Source: Beijerinckiaceae bacterium (GTDB lineage: Bacteria > Pseudomonadota > Alphaproteobacteria > Rhizobiales > Beijerinckiaceae). Taken from it: a DNA stretch of 64,000 nucleotides. Below, in pieces: positions 50,554 to 58,745 of this stretch. Below the pieces are notes generated by a model that did no database searches, was not told the origin of the DNA, and saw nothing but the letters and a program-made list of their open reading frames with translations. Each line of letters opens with the position of its first letter. The stretch's first letter is position 1. The stretch lies in NCBI GenBank assembly GCA_021324915.1, contig JAJPIC010000017.1, forward strand, positions 1 through 64,000, read 5' to 3'. Both the position numbers and the translations under genes were made by a program.

Positions 50554-51570
50554 ATGCCGGAGCGCGTCCTAGTTCTCGGGGCGGGGGCCTGGGGGACGGT
50601 TCTCGCCAATCTTGCCGCGCGCGCCGGTGCGCACGTCGCACTCTGGACCCGCGATCCGGACCATGCTGCCGAAATGGCGGCAACCGGCGTCAACGCGCGC
50701 CATCTCCCGGGCGTGCCGCTCGGGCTCAGCGTGCGTCCGACCGCGTCGCTTTCGCAGGCCGAAGAAGCCGATTTGATCCTGCTCGCCGTCCCGACGCAGG
50801 CTCTGCGCCAGGTCTGCGAATCCTTGACGTCGCCGCCGGCGGTTCCGATCATCATCTGCGCAAAAGGCATCGAACGCACGAGCGGGCTTTTCCCGACTGA
50901 GGTCGTCGCCGAGGTCCTGCCGGATAATCCATGTGCGGTCCTCTCCGGACCGAGTTTCGCCGCAGATGTGGCCAAGGGGCTGCCGACGGCCGTGACGCTC
51001 GCCGCCGCAGACAGCGAGCAGGCTGCGGCGCTGGCTCGCAAGCTCGCCGCGCCCTGGTTCAGGCTCTATCATTCGCATGACGTTCGTGGCGTCGAGATCG
51101 GCGGCGCCGCCAAGAACGTGCTCGCGATCGCGAGCGGTATTGCCGCCGGGCGCGGGCTTGGGGCAAGTGCCGGGGCGGCGCTGATCGCACGCGGCTTTGC
51201 CGAGCTTGCGCGTTTCGGGCGCGCCTATGGCGCCGATCCGGCAACGCTTTCTGGGCTTTCCGGGCTCGGCGACCTGGTCCTCACATGTACGTCGCATCAG
51301 TCGCGTAACTTCTCGTTCGGGTTTGCGCTTGGACAGGGAGCGAGCGTCGAGGCGGCGAGCGCCGACGGAAGATTGCATGAGGGCGTTTTTACCTGCGGGA
51401 TCCTCGTCGATCTTGCGCGGCGCAAATCGATCGACATGCCGATTTCGGCCGCAATCGATGCTGTGCTCGCCGAAAAGCTGTCGATCGATGCGGCGATCGA
51501 AGCCCTGCTTTCGCGCCCGGCCAAGCCTGAAATCGCCGCGGGAAATACCGGCGCGCGATTTTACGAGTGA
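50554..51570 (+). CDS. gpsA: NAD(P)-dependent glycerol-3-phosphate dehydrogenase
   Basis: A 338-residue GpsA. NAD fold VLVLGAGAWGTVLANLAARA; AKGIERTSGLFPTEV, AVLSGPSFAADVAKGLPTAV and GVEIGGAAKNVLAIASGIA (catalytic Lys) are family motifs; TSHQSRNFSFGFALGQG holds the substrate-binding Arg-Asn. It makes sn-glycerol 3-phosphate for phospholipids. ATG 50554 follows GAGGGGAAA; an ATG at 50512 adds 14 unconserved residues. It follows tsaD by 109 bases. Confidence 0.96.
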   Translation: MPERVLVLGAGAWGTVLANLAARAGAHVALWTRDPDHAAEMAATGVNARHLPGVPLGLSVRPTASLSQAEEADLILLAVPTQALRQVCESLTSPPAVPIIICAKGIERTSGLFPTEVVAEVLPDNPCAVLSGPSFAADVAKGLPTAVTLAAADSEQAAALARKLAAPWFRLYHSHDVRGVEIGGAAKNVLAIASGIAAGRGLGASAGAALIARGFAELARFGRAYGADPATLSGLSGLGDLVLTCTSHQSRNFSFGFALGQGASVEAASADGRLHEGVFTCGILVDLARRKSIDMPISAAIDAVLAEKLSIDAAIEALLSRPAKPEIAAGNTGARFYE

Positions 51571-51584
51571 GAGCGAGGAGGGTC

Positions 51585-52004
51585 ATGGCGCATTGGTTGC
51601 TGAAGAGCGAACCCGGGAGCTGGTCCTGGCAGCAGCAAGTCGAGGCCGGCGAAAAAGGAACGAGCTGGAATGGCGTGCGCAACCATTCCGCCAAGCAGAA
51701 CCTAATGGCGATGAAGGTCGGCGAAGAGGCCTTCTTCTATCATTCCGGCGAAGGCAAGGAGATCGTCGGCATTGTTGCGATCACGAAACCCTATTATCCC
51801 GACCCGAGCGACAAGACGGGCGTCTTCGGCATGGTGGACGTGCGCGCGGTAAGACCCCTCAGGACCCCGGTCACGCTTGCCGCGATCAAGGCCGAGCCGC
51901 GCCTCAAGGACATGGTGCTCGTCAACAATTCGCGTCTTTCCGTCCAGCCGGTCACCGAGGACGAGTGGAAGGTCATCTGCACGATGGGCGGCATCTCGAA
52001 ATAA
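51585..52004 (+). CDS. EVE domain protein
   Basis: A 139-residue protein made of one EVE (PUA-like) domain: MAHWLLKSEPGSWSWQQQVE, SWNGVRNHSAKQNLMAMKVG, EAFFYHSGEGKEIVGIVAIT and VDVRAVRPLRTPVTLAAIKA. EVE domains read modified bases in DNA or RNA; in alphaproteobacteria the gene commonly follows gpsA, as here. GAGGAGGG lies before ATG 51585, 14 bases after the gpsA stop. Its exact ligand is not known. Confidence 0.93.
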   Translation: MAHWLLKSEPGSWSWQQQVEAGEKGTSWNGVRNHSAKQNLMAMKVGEEAFFYHSGEGKEIVGIVAITKPYYPDPSDKTGVFGMVDVRAVRPLRTPVTLAAIKAEPRLKDMVLVNNSRLSVQPVTEDEWKVICTMGGISK

Positions 52005-52110
52005 GCGGGTCCCGGCAGACTGATTGCGATCCGAGCCTGCCCGTCGGCTTGCCTTTCCCCGGCTCTCGGCCTATCGGGCTGCCCTTCCCGCGCATTCCCG
52101 GAACTGACCC

Positions 52111-52902
52111 ATGATCCGCTCCGCCTTGATGAATGTGATGACCGCGGCGGCGCTGAAGGCCGGACGCGGATTGAGACGCGATTTCGGCGAAGTCGAGAAT
52201 CTCCAGGTCTCGGTCAAGGGGCCGGGGGATTTCGTCTCCGCTGCCGACCGGCGGGCCGAAAAGATCCTGTTCGAAGAATTGTCGAAGGCGCGGCCCGGCT
52301 ATGGTTTCGTGCTCGAAGAAACTGGGCTCGTCGAGGGCCCGGACAAAAGTCATGTCTGGTATATCGATCCGCTCGACGGCACGACCAATTTTCTGCATGG
52401 CCTGCCGATTTTCGCGATTTCAATCGGCTTGCAGCGCGAAGGCCAGATTGTCGCCGGCCTCGTCTATAATCCGGCGACAGAAGCGATGTATGTCGCCGAG
52501 AAAGGCCAGGGTGCCTATCTCAACAATCGTCGCCTGCGAGTGGCGGCGCGCCGCGACATGGGCGAGGCGCTCGTCGGTTGCGGCATTCCCCATCTCGGCA
52601 AGCCGGGCCATGCGCGTTTCAAAATGGAGCTTTCCGCGGTCATGACGCGGGCATCGAATCTGCGCCGGCTCGGCGCCGCGGCGCTCGATCTCTGCTTCGT
52701 CGCTTCCGGCGCCTATGACGGCTTCTGGGAACGCGATTTGAAGCCCTGGGACCTGGCGGCGGGCATTCTCATCATCCGGGAAGCCGGCGGTTTCGTCACG
52801 GATGCCGAGGGCGGCCAGGAGATTCTCGCGAAAGGCTCTGTCTGCGCCGGCAATGAGACTATACATTCGCAATTATTAGCGCTCATTCGCTCTGCCGATT
52901 AA
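52111..52902 (+). CDS. suhB: inositol monophosphatase family protein (SuhB-like)
   Basis: A 263-residue phosphatase of the inositol monophosphatase fold. Metal-binding motifs: LEETG near residues 69-72, WYIDPLDGTTNFLHG with D86 and D89, and WERDLKPWDLAAGILIIREA. It hydrolyses myo-inositol phosphates or related phosphates in the cytoplasm; SuhB homologues also affect rRNA maturation. It ends 9 bases before the MotA-like gene. The 106 bases before it, after the EVE gene, hold no gene. Confidence 0.92.
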   Translation: MIRSALMNVMTAAALKAGRGLRRDFGEVENLQVSVKGPGDFVSAADRRAEKILFEELSKARPGYGFVLEETGLVEGPDKSHVWYIDPLDGTTNFLHGLPIFAISIGLQREGQIVAGLVYNPATEAMYVAEKGQGAYLNNRRLRVAARRDMGEALVGCGIPHLGKPGHARFKMELSAVMTRASNLRRLGAAALDLCFVASGAYDGFWERDLKPWDLAAGILIIREAGGFVTDAEGGQEILAKGSVCAGNETIHSQLLALIRSAD

Positions 52903-52911
52903 GGCCAATCC

Positions 52912-53946
52912 ATGTTACAAATCTCGCTCCCCGGCCGGCTGTGGCCGAAGAAAGATGAAGTATCGACAATGGCGGGCGATTCCGACCCCTATAGACTTTC
53001 CTCTCCGCGCATCTTCCTGCTGCGGATGGTGCTTTTTCTCATTCTGGTCGGCTTCGTCGCGCTGATCCTGCATAAGCAGATCGCCATCGCCTTCATGGCC
53101 AATCCGGGGCTCAACAGCCTGATTTTCTTCGTGCTGGCGATCGGCATCGTGCTTGCCTTGCGGCAAGTGATCCGCCTCTTCCGCGAAATCCGCTGGGTGA
53201 ACGCACTGCCGGAAGGCTTCGCCGACAAGGTCAAGCCGCCGGTGCTTCTCGCGCCCATGGCGACCCTGCTCGGCGATCGCCCGGCCGGGACGACGATCTC
53301 GACGACCACCTTGCGCACCATCCTCGATTCGATCGGCACAAGGCTCGACGAGGCGCGCGACACCGGCCGCTATCTCACCGGGCTCCTCATTTTCCTCGGC
53401 CTGCTCGGCACGTTCTGGGGCTTGCTCGCAACCGTCGGCTCGATCGGCAATGTGATCAAGTCTTTGCAGACCGGCAATGACGCCGCCGTCATGTTCGAGA
53501 ATTTGAAGAACGGGCTGGCCGCACCGCTCGCCGGCATGAGCATTTCCTTCACTTCCTCGCTGTTCGGCCTCGCGGGCTCGCTCGTGCTCGGCTTTCTCGA
53601 TCTGCAGGCCGGACATGCGCAGAACCGGTTCTACAACGAGCTCGAAGACAATCTGAGCGCCAGCGCGAGCGACAGGGTCTACGAAAGCGCCTCGCCTGCG
53701 GCCATCGAGAGCCTGCCGCGCGATCTGCGCGCCGCCATCGATAAGATCGCCACGACCGCGGACCAGAGCCATGTGCGGGCGACCTCGATCGCCATGGCCA
53801 ATCTCGCCGACGGCATTCAAAGCCTCGTTCAACACATGCGCTCGGAGCAGCAATTGATCCGCGATTGGGTCGAGGCCCAGGCCGAGCAGAACCAGGAAAT
53901 CAAGGTCGTGCTGAAGCAGATCGCCCGTGAATCGGAGCGTCGCTGA
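52912..53946 (+). CDS. MotA/TolQ/ExbB-like proton channel protein
   Basis: A 344-residue membrane protein with four hydrophobic helices (LLRMVLFLILVGFVALIL; SLIFFVLAIGIVLAL; YLTGLLIFLGLLGTFWGLLA; SFTSSLFGLAGSLVLGFLDL). The third and fourth form the MotA/ExbB pore motif (LGLLGTFWGLLATVG; NGLAAPLAGMSISFTSSLFG). The C-terminal 110 residues are cytoplasmic and helical. It is paired with the OmpA/MotB-like gene whose start overlaps its stop by one base. Together they should form a proton-driven envelope motor unit; this pairing recurs in Rhizobiales outside flagellar loci, with unknown function. Confidence 0.87.
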   Translation: MLQISLPGRLWPKKDEVSTMAGDSDPYRLSSPRIFLLRMVLFLILVGFVALILHKQIAIAFMANPGLNSLIFFVLAIGIVLALRQVIRLFREIRWVNALPEGFADKVKPPVLLAPMATLLGDRPAGTTISTTTLRTILDSIGTRLDEARDTGRYLTGLLIFLGLLGTFWGLLATVGSIGNVIKSLQTGNDAAVMFENLKNGLAAPLAGMSISFTSSLFGLAGSLVLGFLDLQAGHAQNRFYNELEDNLSASASDRVYESASPAAIESLPRDLRAAIDKIATTADQSHVRATSIAMANLADGIQSLVQHMRSEQQLIRDWVEAQAEQNQEIKVVLKQIARESERR

Positions 53947-54971
53947 TGCCGCTTGCCCGCGCCCGCCGCCATCGCGCCGTCGATTACTGGCCAGGTTTCG
54001 TCGATGCTCTCTCGACGATGCTGCTCGTCATCGTCTTTCTGCTCTCCGTCTTCATGATGGCGCAGTTCTTCCTCGCCCGCGAAGTCTCGGGCAAAGACAC
54101 GGTGCTCGATAAGCTCAACAAGCAGATCTCCGAATTGACGTCTCTGCTCGCGCTCGAACGCGCGAACAAGGCCGATGCGCAATCTTCGCTCGCGACGCTC
54201 GAAGCGACCCTCGACACCGAGAAGAAGGAGAACGCGAAGCTGCATGCGCAGATTGCCTCGGCCAATTCCGGCGCTTCCGGCGCCGATCAGCGCGTCACAG
54301 CCGCCGAGCAGCAGCTCAATGCGCAGAAAGGAATCACCGCGCAGGCGCTTGCCCAGGTCGATATTCTCAATCAGCAGATCGCGGCGCTGCGCAAACAGCT
54401 GGCAGCCATCGAAGACGCGCTCGCGGCCTCCGAAGCGCGCGATCGCGAATCGCAGGCAAAGATCGCTGACTTAGGCTCGCGCCTCAATATTGCCTTGGCG
54501 CAGAAAGTTCAGGAACTCGCCCGCTACCGCTCGGATTTCTTCGGCCGGCTGCGCCAGATCCTCGGCGACCGGCCGGATATCCGCACCGTCGGCGATCGTT
54601 TCGTATTCCAATCCGAAGTGCTCTTCGACACGGGCCAGGCGACGCTCAACGCCGCCGGCAAGACCGAGCTCGATAAGCTCGCCGACGCGATCATCCAGCT
54701 CGATCACGAGATCCCGCCCGAGATTCCGTGGATCCTGCGCGTCGACGGCCATACCGACAAGAGGCCGATCCAGTCGGCGCAATTCCACTCGAACTGGGAT
54801 CTCTCTTCGGCGCGCGCCATCGCGGTCGTGCGCTATCTGATCGGCAAGGGCGTGCCGCCTGAGCGTCTCGCCGCGGCGGGCTTCGGCGAATTTCAGCCGA
54901 TCGATCCTGGCGACAACGAGGACGCCTATCGCAAGAACCGCCGCATCGAGCTGAAGCTCACCGAGCGGTGA
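53946..54971 (+). CDS. MotB-like protein with coiled coil and OmpA domain
   Basis: A 341-residue protein: a short cytoplasmic start, one membrane helix (FVDALSTMLLVIVFLLSVFM, ~19-38) with the conserved Asp20-type position of MotB-like proteins, a long coiled coil (~50-175; LLALERANKADAQSSLATLE), and a C-terminal OmpA/MotB peptidoglycan-binding domain (FQSEVLFDTGQATLNAAGKT; LRVDGHTDKRP; LAAAGFGEFQPI; NRRIELKL). It would anchor the partner channel to the cell wall. It is translationally coupled to it. Confidence 0.9.
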   Translation: MPLARARRHRAVDYWPGFVDALSTMLLVIVFLLSVFMMAQFFLAREVSGKDTVLDKLNKQISELTSLLALERANKADAQSSLATLEATLDTEKKENAKLHAQIASANSGASGADQRVTAAEQQLNAQKGITAQALAQVDILNQQIAALRKQLAAIEDALAASEARDRESQAKIADLGSRLNIALAQKVQELARYRSDFFGRLRQILGDRPDIRTVGDRFVFQSEVLFDTGQATLNAAGKTELDKLADAIIQLDHEIPPEIPWILRVDGHTDKRPIQSAQFHSNWDLSSARAIAVVRYLIGKGVPPERLAAAGFGEFQPIDPGDNEDAYRKNRRIELKLTER

Positions 54972-54979
54972 ACACGGGT

Positions 54980-55072
54980 ATTGCGAGGAGCCGACAGCGG
55001 CGACGAAGCGATCCAGAATCAGATAGAATGGCGGCAGCGCCAGGATCCGTTCGCATTCGCCCGTAATGACGG
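54980..55072. repeat. dispersed intergenic repeat, copy C
   Basis: ATTGCGAGGAGCCGAC at the left, GACGAAGCGATCCAGAATC next, and CGTTCGCATT then CCCGTAATGACGG at the right: the same element as 18971-19052. It lies between the OmpA-domain gene and the tRNA. Confidence 0.65.
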
Positions 55073-55131
55073 CTTGGGGACAGCCCTCCTTGCCTACCAC
55101 CGTTCCGGCAGTGTAATGCGCGCCCGCTACC

Positions 55132-55208
55132 GGGCCGGTAGCTCAATTGGTTAGAGCCGGCCGCTCATAACGGTCTGGTTGCAGGTTCGAGTCCTGCCCG
55201 GCCCACCA
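55132..55208 (+). tRNA. tRNA with CAT anticodon (Ile2 or elongator Met)
   Basis: A 77-base cloverleaf: acceptor GGGCCGG / CCGGCCC, D stem GCTC / GAGC, anticodon stem GGCCG / CGGTC with loop CTCATAA, T stem GCAGG / CCTGC with TTCGAGT loop, discriminator A and an encoded CCA. The anticodon is CAT. It lacks the C1-A72 mismatch of initiator tRNA, so it is elongator Met or the Ile2 type whose C34 becomes lysidine by TilS. Composition leans to Ile2, but this is not decisive. Confidence 0.95.
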
Positions 55209-55303
55209 CGCTTGCTCCTTCAGCTCAGCACCGCCATATTCTAACATCGAGCCCGATGCTCGAGAACCAACTGCGGCCTTGACCCGCCAGATGGGAGAAA
55301 AGG

Positions 55304-55867
55304 ATGTTCATCGAAACCGAGACCACGCCGAATCCGGCGAGTCTGAAATTTCTGCCCGGCCGCACCGTGATGCCGGCCGGCACGCTCGAAATTCGTAGCC
55401 CCGCAGGCGCCGCCCAATCGCCGCTCGCGCAGGCGCTCTTCGAAATTCCGGGCGTCTGCGGCGTCTATTTCGGCGCGGATTTCATCACCGTGACCAAGGA
55501 CAGCGGCGAATGGCATGAGCTGAAGCCCGCCATTCTCGGCGCGATCATGGAACATTTCGTCTCCGGCGCGCCGCTGCTTGTGGAAGGCGCTGCGCCCGAC
55601 CCGCAAGACGAGCCGGACGAATTCTTTGCCCCCGAAGATGCGGAAACGGTCGAGACGATCAAGGAGCTGATCGAGACGCGCGTGCGGCCCTCGGTGGCCG
55701 GCGACGGCGGCGACATCAAGTTCCGCGGCTATCGCGAGGGGGTGGTCTATCTCGCTATGAAGGGCTCTTGCTCGGGCTGCCCGTCTTCGACCGCGACCTT
55801 GCGGCACGGAATCGAGAATCTGCTGCGCCATTACGTGCCGGTCGTCCACACGGTCGAGCAAATCTAG
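55304..55867 (+). CDS. nfuA: NfuA-type iron-sulfur cluster carrier (NifU family)
   Basis: A 187-residue protein. The N-terminal Nfu_N domain (MFIETETTPNPASLKFLPGR; GVYFGADFITVTKDSGEW) and C-terminal NifU domain (RPSVAGDGGDIKFRGYREGV) with the cluster-binding C156-S-G-C159 are both complete. It receives and delivers [4Fe-4S] clusters to apoproteins; MiaB, encoded downstream, is a plausible client. It follows the tRNA by 95 bases. Confidence 0.95.
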   Translation: MFIETETTPNPASLKFLPGRTVMPAGTLEIRSPAGAAQSPLAQALFEIPGVCGVYFGADFITVTKDSGEWHELKPAILGAIMEHFVSGAPLLVEGAAPDPQDEPDEFFAPEDAETVETIKELIETRVRPSVAGDGGDIKFRGYREGVVYLAMKGSCSGCPSSTATLRHGIENLLRHYVPVVHTVEQI

Positions 55868-56024
55868 CGCATGATCGCGAAAAAGTTCGCCCTCGGATTG
55901 ATCCGCGGGTGGACAGCGGTTTTTCGATAGGAGCATGCTCCGACACAGTGCATGATCGCCAAAATCGGTCAGCGGTTTTCCGAGAAGATCGCCGAAACTC
56001 AATCCGAGGCGCTGAAGCCGCCGA
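55868..56024. repeat. degenerate rhizobial-type palindromic repeats
   Basis: Two related halves: GCATGATCGCGAAAAAGTTC...GCGGTTTTTCGATAGGAGCA (55870-55939) and GCATGATCGCCAAAATCGG...GCGGTTTTCCGAGAAGATCG (55951-55991). Both have the layout GCATGATC-GAAAA...GGTTTT common in Rhizobiales repeats and related in form to the array at 31977. No gene is present. Confidence 0.55.
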
Positions 56025-56708
56025 ATGAAGATCCTCGCCATCGATACTGCGCTCAATGCGGTCTCGGCCTGCGTCCTCGAAAGGGGCGCGCCGCTCCCGG
56101 AAGCTTCCGAGACGATTGCCATGCAGCGCGGTCATGCCGAGGCGCTTCTGCCGCTGATCGACCGCGTGATCGCGCAGGTCGAAGGTGGATTTTCGGCGCT
56201 CGGGCGCGTCGCGGTGACGGTCGGGCCGGGCTCGTTTACAGGGCTCAGGGTCGGGATCGCAGCGGCGCGGGCGATCGGCATCGCCCGTGACATTCCGGTC
56301 GTCGGCGTCTCGACGCTCGCGGCGCTCGCAGCACCTTTGATCGTCATGGGCAAGCCTGGCCTCATCGCCGCGGCGATCGACGCCCGGCACGGCAATGTTT
56401 ATTTCGCCGCCTTCGGTCCGGACGGGCGCGCCATAGTCCTGCCGCGCGTCGCCTCGGCGCGCGAAGCGGTACGGCTCCTTGGAAGCGGACCCGTGCGGAT
56501 CGTCGGTTCGGGCGCGCCTATGCTCGCAATCGAAGCCTGGACGGCGCATCTTTCCGCCGAGGTCACCGGCAGCGCTGCGCCGGATATCGCCTTCGTAGCC
56601 CGTCTCGGGTTGCTCGCCGATCCGGCCGCGGCGCCTCCCCGCCCGCTTTATCTGAAAGCGCCTGACGCCAAGCCGCAGGAGGCGCCCGTGCCTCTCGCTC
56701 CGGCTTGA
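56025..56708 (+). CDS. tsaB: t6A biosynthesis protein TsaB
   Basis: A 227-residue inactive TsaD-like protein. MKILAIDTALNAVSACVLER is the ATPase-fold start; RGHAEALLPLIDRVIAQVEG, VAVTVGPGSFTGLRVGIAAA and AAIDARHGNVYFAAF are typical of TsaB. It forms the t6A-synthesising complex with TsaD and TsaE. Its stop overlaps the rimI start (ATGA-type), the usual tsaB-rimI pairing. Confidence 0.94.
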   Translation: MKILAIDTALNAVSACVLERGAPLPEASETIAMQRGHAEALLPLIDRVIAQVEGGFSALGRVAVTVGPGSFTGLRVGIAAARAIGIARDIPVVGVSTLAALAAPLIVMGKPGLIAAAIDARHGNVYFAAFGPDGRAIVLPRVASAREAVRLLGSGPVRIVGSGAPMLAIEAWTAHLSAEVTGSAAPDIAFVARLGLLADPAAAPPRPLYLKAPDAKPQEAPVPLAPA

Positions 56709-57193
56709 TGCTCGGCTTGTTCGGCAGGCCCGCTTCGATCCGCCGGATCGGCCCGGAATATGGAGGCGCCTGCGCCAAGATCCATGCGCGAAGCTTCGCC
56801 CATCCTTGGGGCGCGGGCGAATTCGAATCTCTGCTCGCCGCCCGCAACGTGGTGGGCCACGGGGCTTTTATCCGCCTGCTTTGGGGCGGGCGCGTGCTCG
56901 CCGGTTTCGTGCTCTCGCGCTTGGCCGCAGATTCGGCCGAGATCCTGACGATTGCGGTCGTTCCGAGGGCGCGCGGCAAGGGCCTTGGCGGGGCGCTTTT
57001 GGCCACCCATCTCGCCCAATTGGCGGCAAGCGGCGCAAAATCGCTCTTTCTGGAGGTCGAAGCCGAGAATCGCGCCGCGCTCGCGCTCTACCGGCGCTTC
57101 GATTTTTACGAAGTCGGTGCGCGCAAGGCCTATTACCGGACGGCCGACGGAAATCGCGCCGGCGCCCTGATTTTGCGCCGGGATCTCGATTAA
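56708..57193 (+). CDS. rimI: ribosomal protein S18-alanine N-acetyltransferase
   Basis: A 161-residue GNAT enzyme. HARSFAHPWGAGEFESLLAA, then AEILTIAVVPRARGKGLGGA (acetyl-CoA loop R-x-x-G-x-G) and LFLEVEAENRAALALYRRFD with FYEVGARKAYYR are RimI hallmarks. It acetylates the N terminus of S18. The start overlaps the tsaB stop. The 123 bases after it hold no gene; fur, often found here in relatives, is absent. Confidence 0.9.
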   Translation: MLGLFGRPASIRRIGPEYGGACAKIHARSFAHPWGAGEFESLLAARNVVGHGAFIRLLWGGRVLAGFVLSRLAADSAEILTIAVVPRARGKGLGGALLATHLAQLAASGAKSLFLEVEAENRAALALYRRFDFYEVGARKAYYRTADGNRAGALILRRDLD

Positions 57194-57316
57194 CCGCCGG
57201 CGATTTCAGGAGAGCAATGGCGATGGCCTCAAAACCGCGATAAAAGATCATCAGCTTGGAGCCAACCCCAGGATCGATCACCGGATCTTGCCAGAGGCAG
57301 GATCGCAGCGAGGCTT

Positions 57317-58735
57317 ATGGACGACACTTTCGATTTGCCCTTGGAGGCCGATTTGGCGGACCGGCGGGAGCCGGCCGCTCTGCGCAAAAAGCTGTTCATC
57401 AAGTCATACGGCTGTCAGATGAATGCTTACGATGCGCAGCGGATGAGCGATCTCCTCGTGGATTTCGACGAGACGCAGCTTCTCACCGAAGCCGATCTTG
57501 TCATTTTGAATACATGCCACATCCGGGAGAAAGCTGCCGAGAAGATCTTCTCGGAGCTCGGCAAAGTGCGCGCGGCCAAGCGCGCGCGGCGCGCCAATGG
57601 CCGAGACATGAAGATCGTGGTCGCCGGCTGTGTCGCGCAAGCCGAAGGCGAAGAGATTCTGCGGCGCCAGAGCGCCGTCGATATCGTCGTCGGCCCGCAA
57701 AACTACCATCGCCTGCCCGAACTTCTGCGCCGCTCGGATGAATCGCGCATCGTCGATACGGATTTCGCGATCGAAGATAAATTCGATCATCTCGCCAAAC
57801 CTGCACCCGGCAAGACGCGCGAGCGTGGCGTTTGCGCCTTCGTGACGGTGCAAGAAGGTTGCGATAAATTTTGCACGTTCTGCGTCGTACCCTATACGCG
57901 CGGCGCGGAATTCTCACGCCCCGTCGCAAAGATCCTCGCCGAGGTCGAAGATCTCGCCAAGGAGGGCGTGAAGGAAATCTCGCTGCTGGGGCAGAACGTC
58001 AACGCCTATCATGGCGAAGGACCGGACGGACGGCCCTGGTCGCTCGCACGGCTCTGTGCGCGGCTCGCCGAAGTGCCGGGCATTGTCCGGCTGCGCTATA
58101 CGACGAGCCATCCGAACGACATGGACGAGGCGCTCATCGCCGCGCATCGCGATCTGCCCGCGCTGATGCCTTATCTGCATCTGCCGGTGCAGGCGGGATC
58201 GGACAAGGTGCTTGCCGCCATGAATCGCAAGCACGGCCGCGATGCCTATCTCGACATTATCGCGCGGCTGCGCGCGGCGCGTCCCGATATTGCGCTGTCC
58301 TCGGACTTCATCGTCGGCTTTCCCGGCGAGAGCGAGGCGGATTTCGAGGCGACGCTCGATCTCGTGCGCAGGATCGGCTTTGCCAGCGCCTTTTCCTTCA
58401 AATATTCGCCCCGTCCCGGCACGCCGGGCGCCGAAATGCCGGATCAAGTCGAGGAAAAGGTCAAGCGCGCGCGGCTCGCGCAGCTCCAGGCGCTCCTCGA
58501 AGAGCAGCGCCAAGCTTTCAACAATTCGATGATCGGTAAGACTTTTTCTGTCCTGTTCGAAAAAAAGGGCCGCCACCCGGATCAAATCGCCGGCAGGTCT
58601 CCCTATCTTCAATCTGTCCAGGTTACGGCCCCGGACGGATTGATCGGCGCCGTTCTGCCGGTCGAGATCGTGGCGGCGGGTTCGAATTCCCTCTTCGGGC
58701 GCCTTTGCGCCGCCGAGGCCGGCACTGGAGCATGA
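57317..58735 (+). CDS. miaB: tRNA-2-methylthio-N6-dimethylallyladenosine synthase
   Basis: A 472-residue methylthiotransferase. N-terminal UPF0004 domain with the auxiliary-cluster Cys33 ([10 protein letters not shown]) and further Cys in [10 protein letters not shown] and [11 protein letters not shown]; radical SAM motif C182-D-K-F-C186-T-F-C189; C-terminal TRAM domain (~380-455). It adds the methylthio group to i6A37 of tRNAs reading U-starting codons, using two [4Fe-4S] clusters. It starts the miaB-phoH-ybeY-corC-lnt run conserved in alphaproteobacteria. Confidence 0.96.
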   Translation: MDDTFDLPLEADLADRREPAALRKKLFIKSYGCQMNAYDAQRMSDLLVDFDETQLLTEADLVILNTCHIREKAAEKIFSELGKVRAAKRARRANGRDMKIVVAGCVAQAEGEEILRRQSAVDIVVGPQNYHRLPELLRRSDESRIVDTDFAIEDKFDHLAKPAPGKTRERGVCAFVTVQEGCDKFCTFCVVPYTRGAEFSRPVAKILAEVEDLAKEGVKEISLLGQNVNAYHGEGPDGRPWSLARLCARLAEVPGIVRLRYTTSHPNDMDEALIAAHRDLPALMPYLHLPVQAGSDKVLAAMNRKHGRDAYLDIIARLRAARPDIALSSDFIVGFPGESEADFEATLDLVRRIGFASAFSFKYSPRPGTPGAEMPDQVEEKVKRARLAQLQALLEEQRQAFNNSMIGKTFSVLFEKKGRHPDQIAGRSPYLQSVQVTAPDGLIGAVLPVEIVAAGSNSLFGRLCAAEAGTGA

Positions 58736-58745
58736 GGTTAAAGGC

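Noticed and set aside
57194-57316. A fur-like gene between rimI and miaB
   Set aside because: Relatives often carry fur here, but only 123 bases are available and no Fur motif is present.
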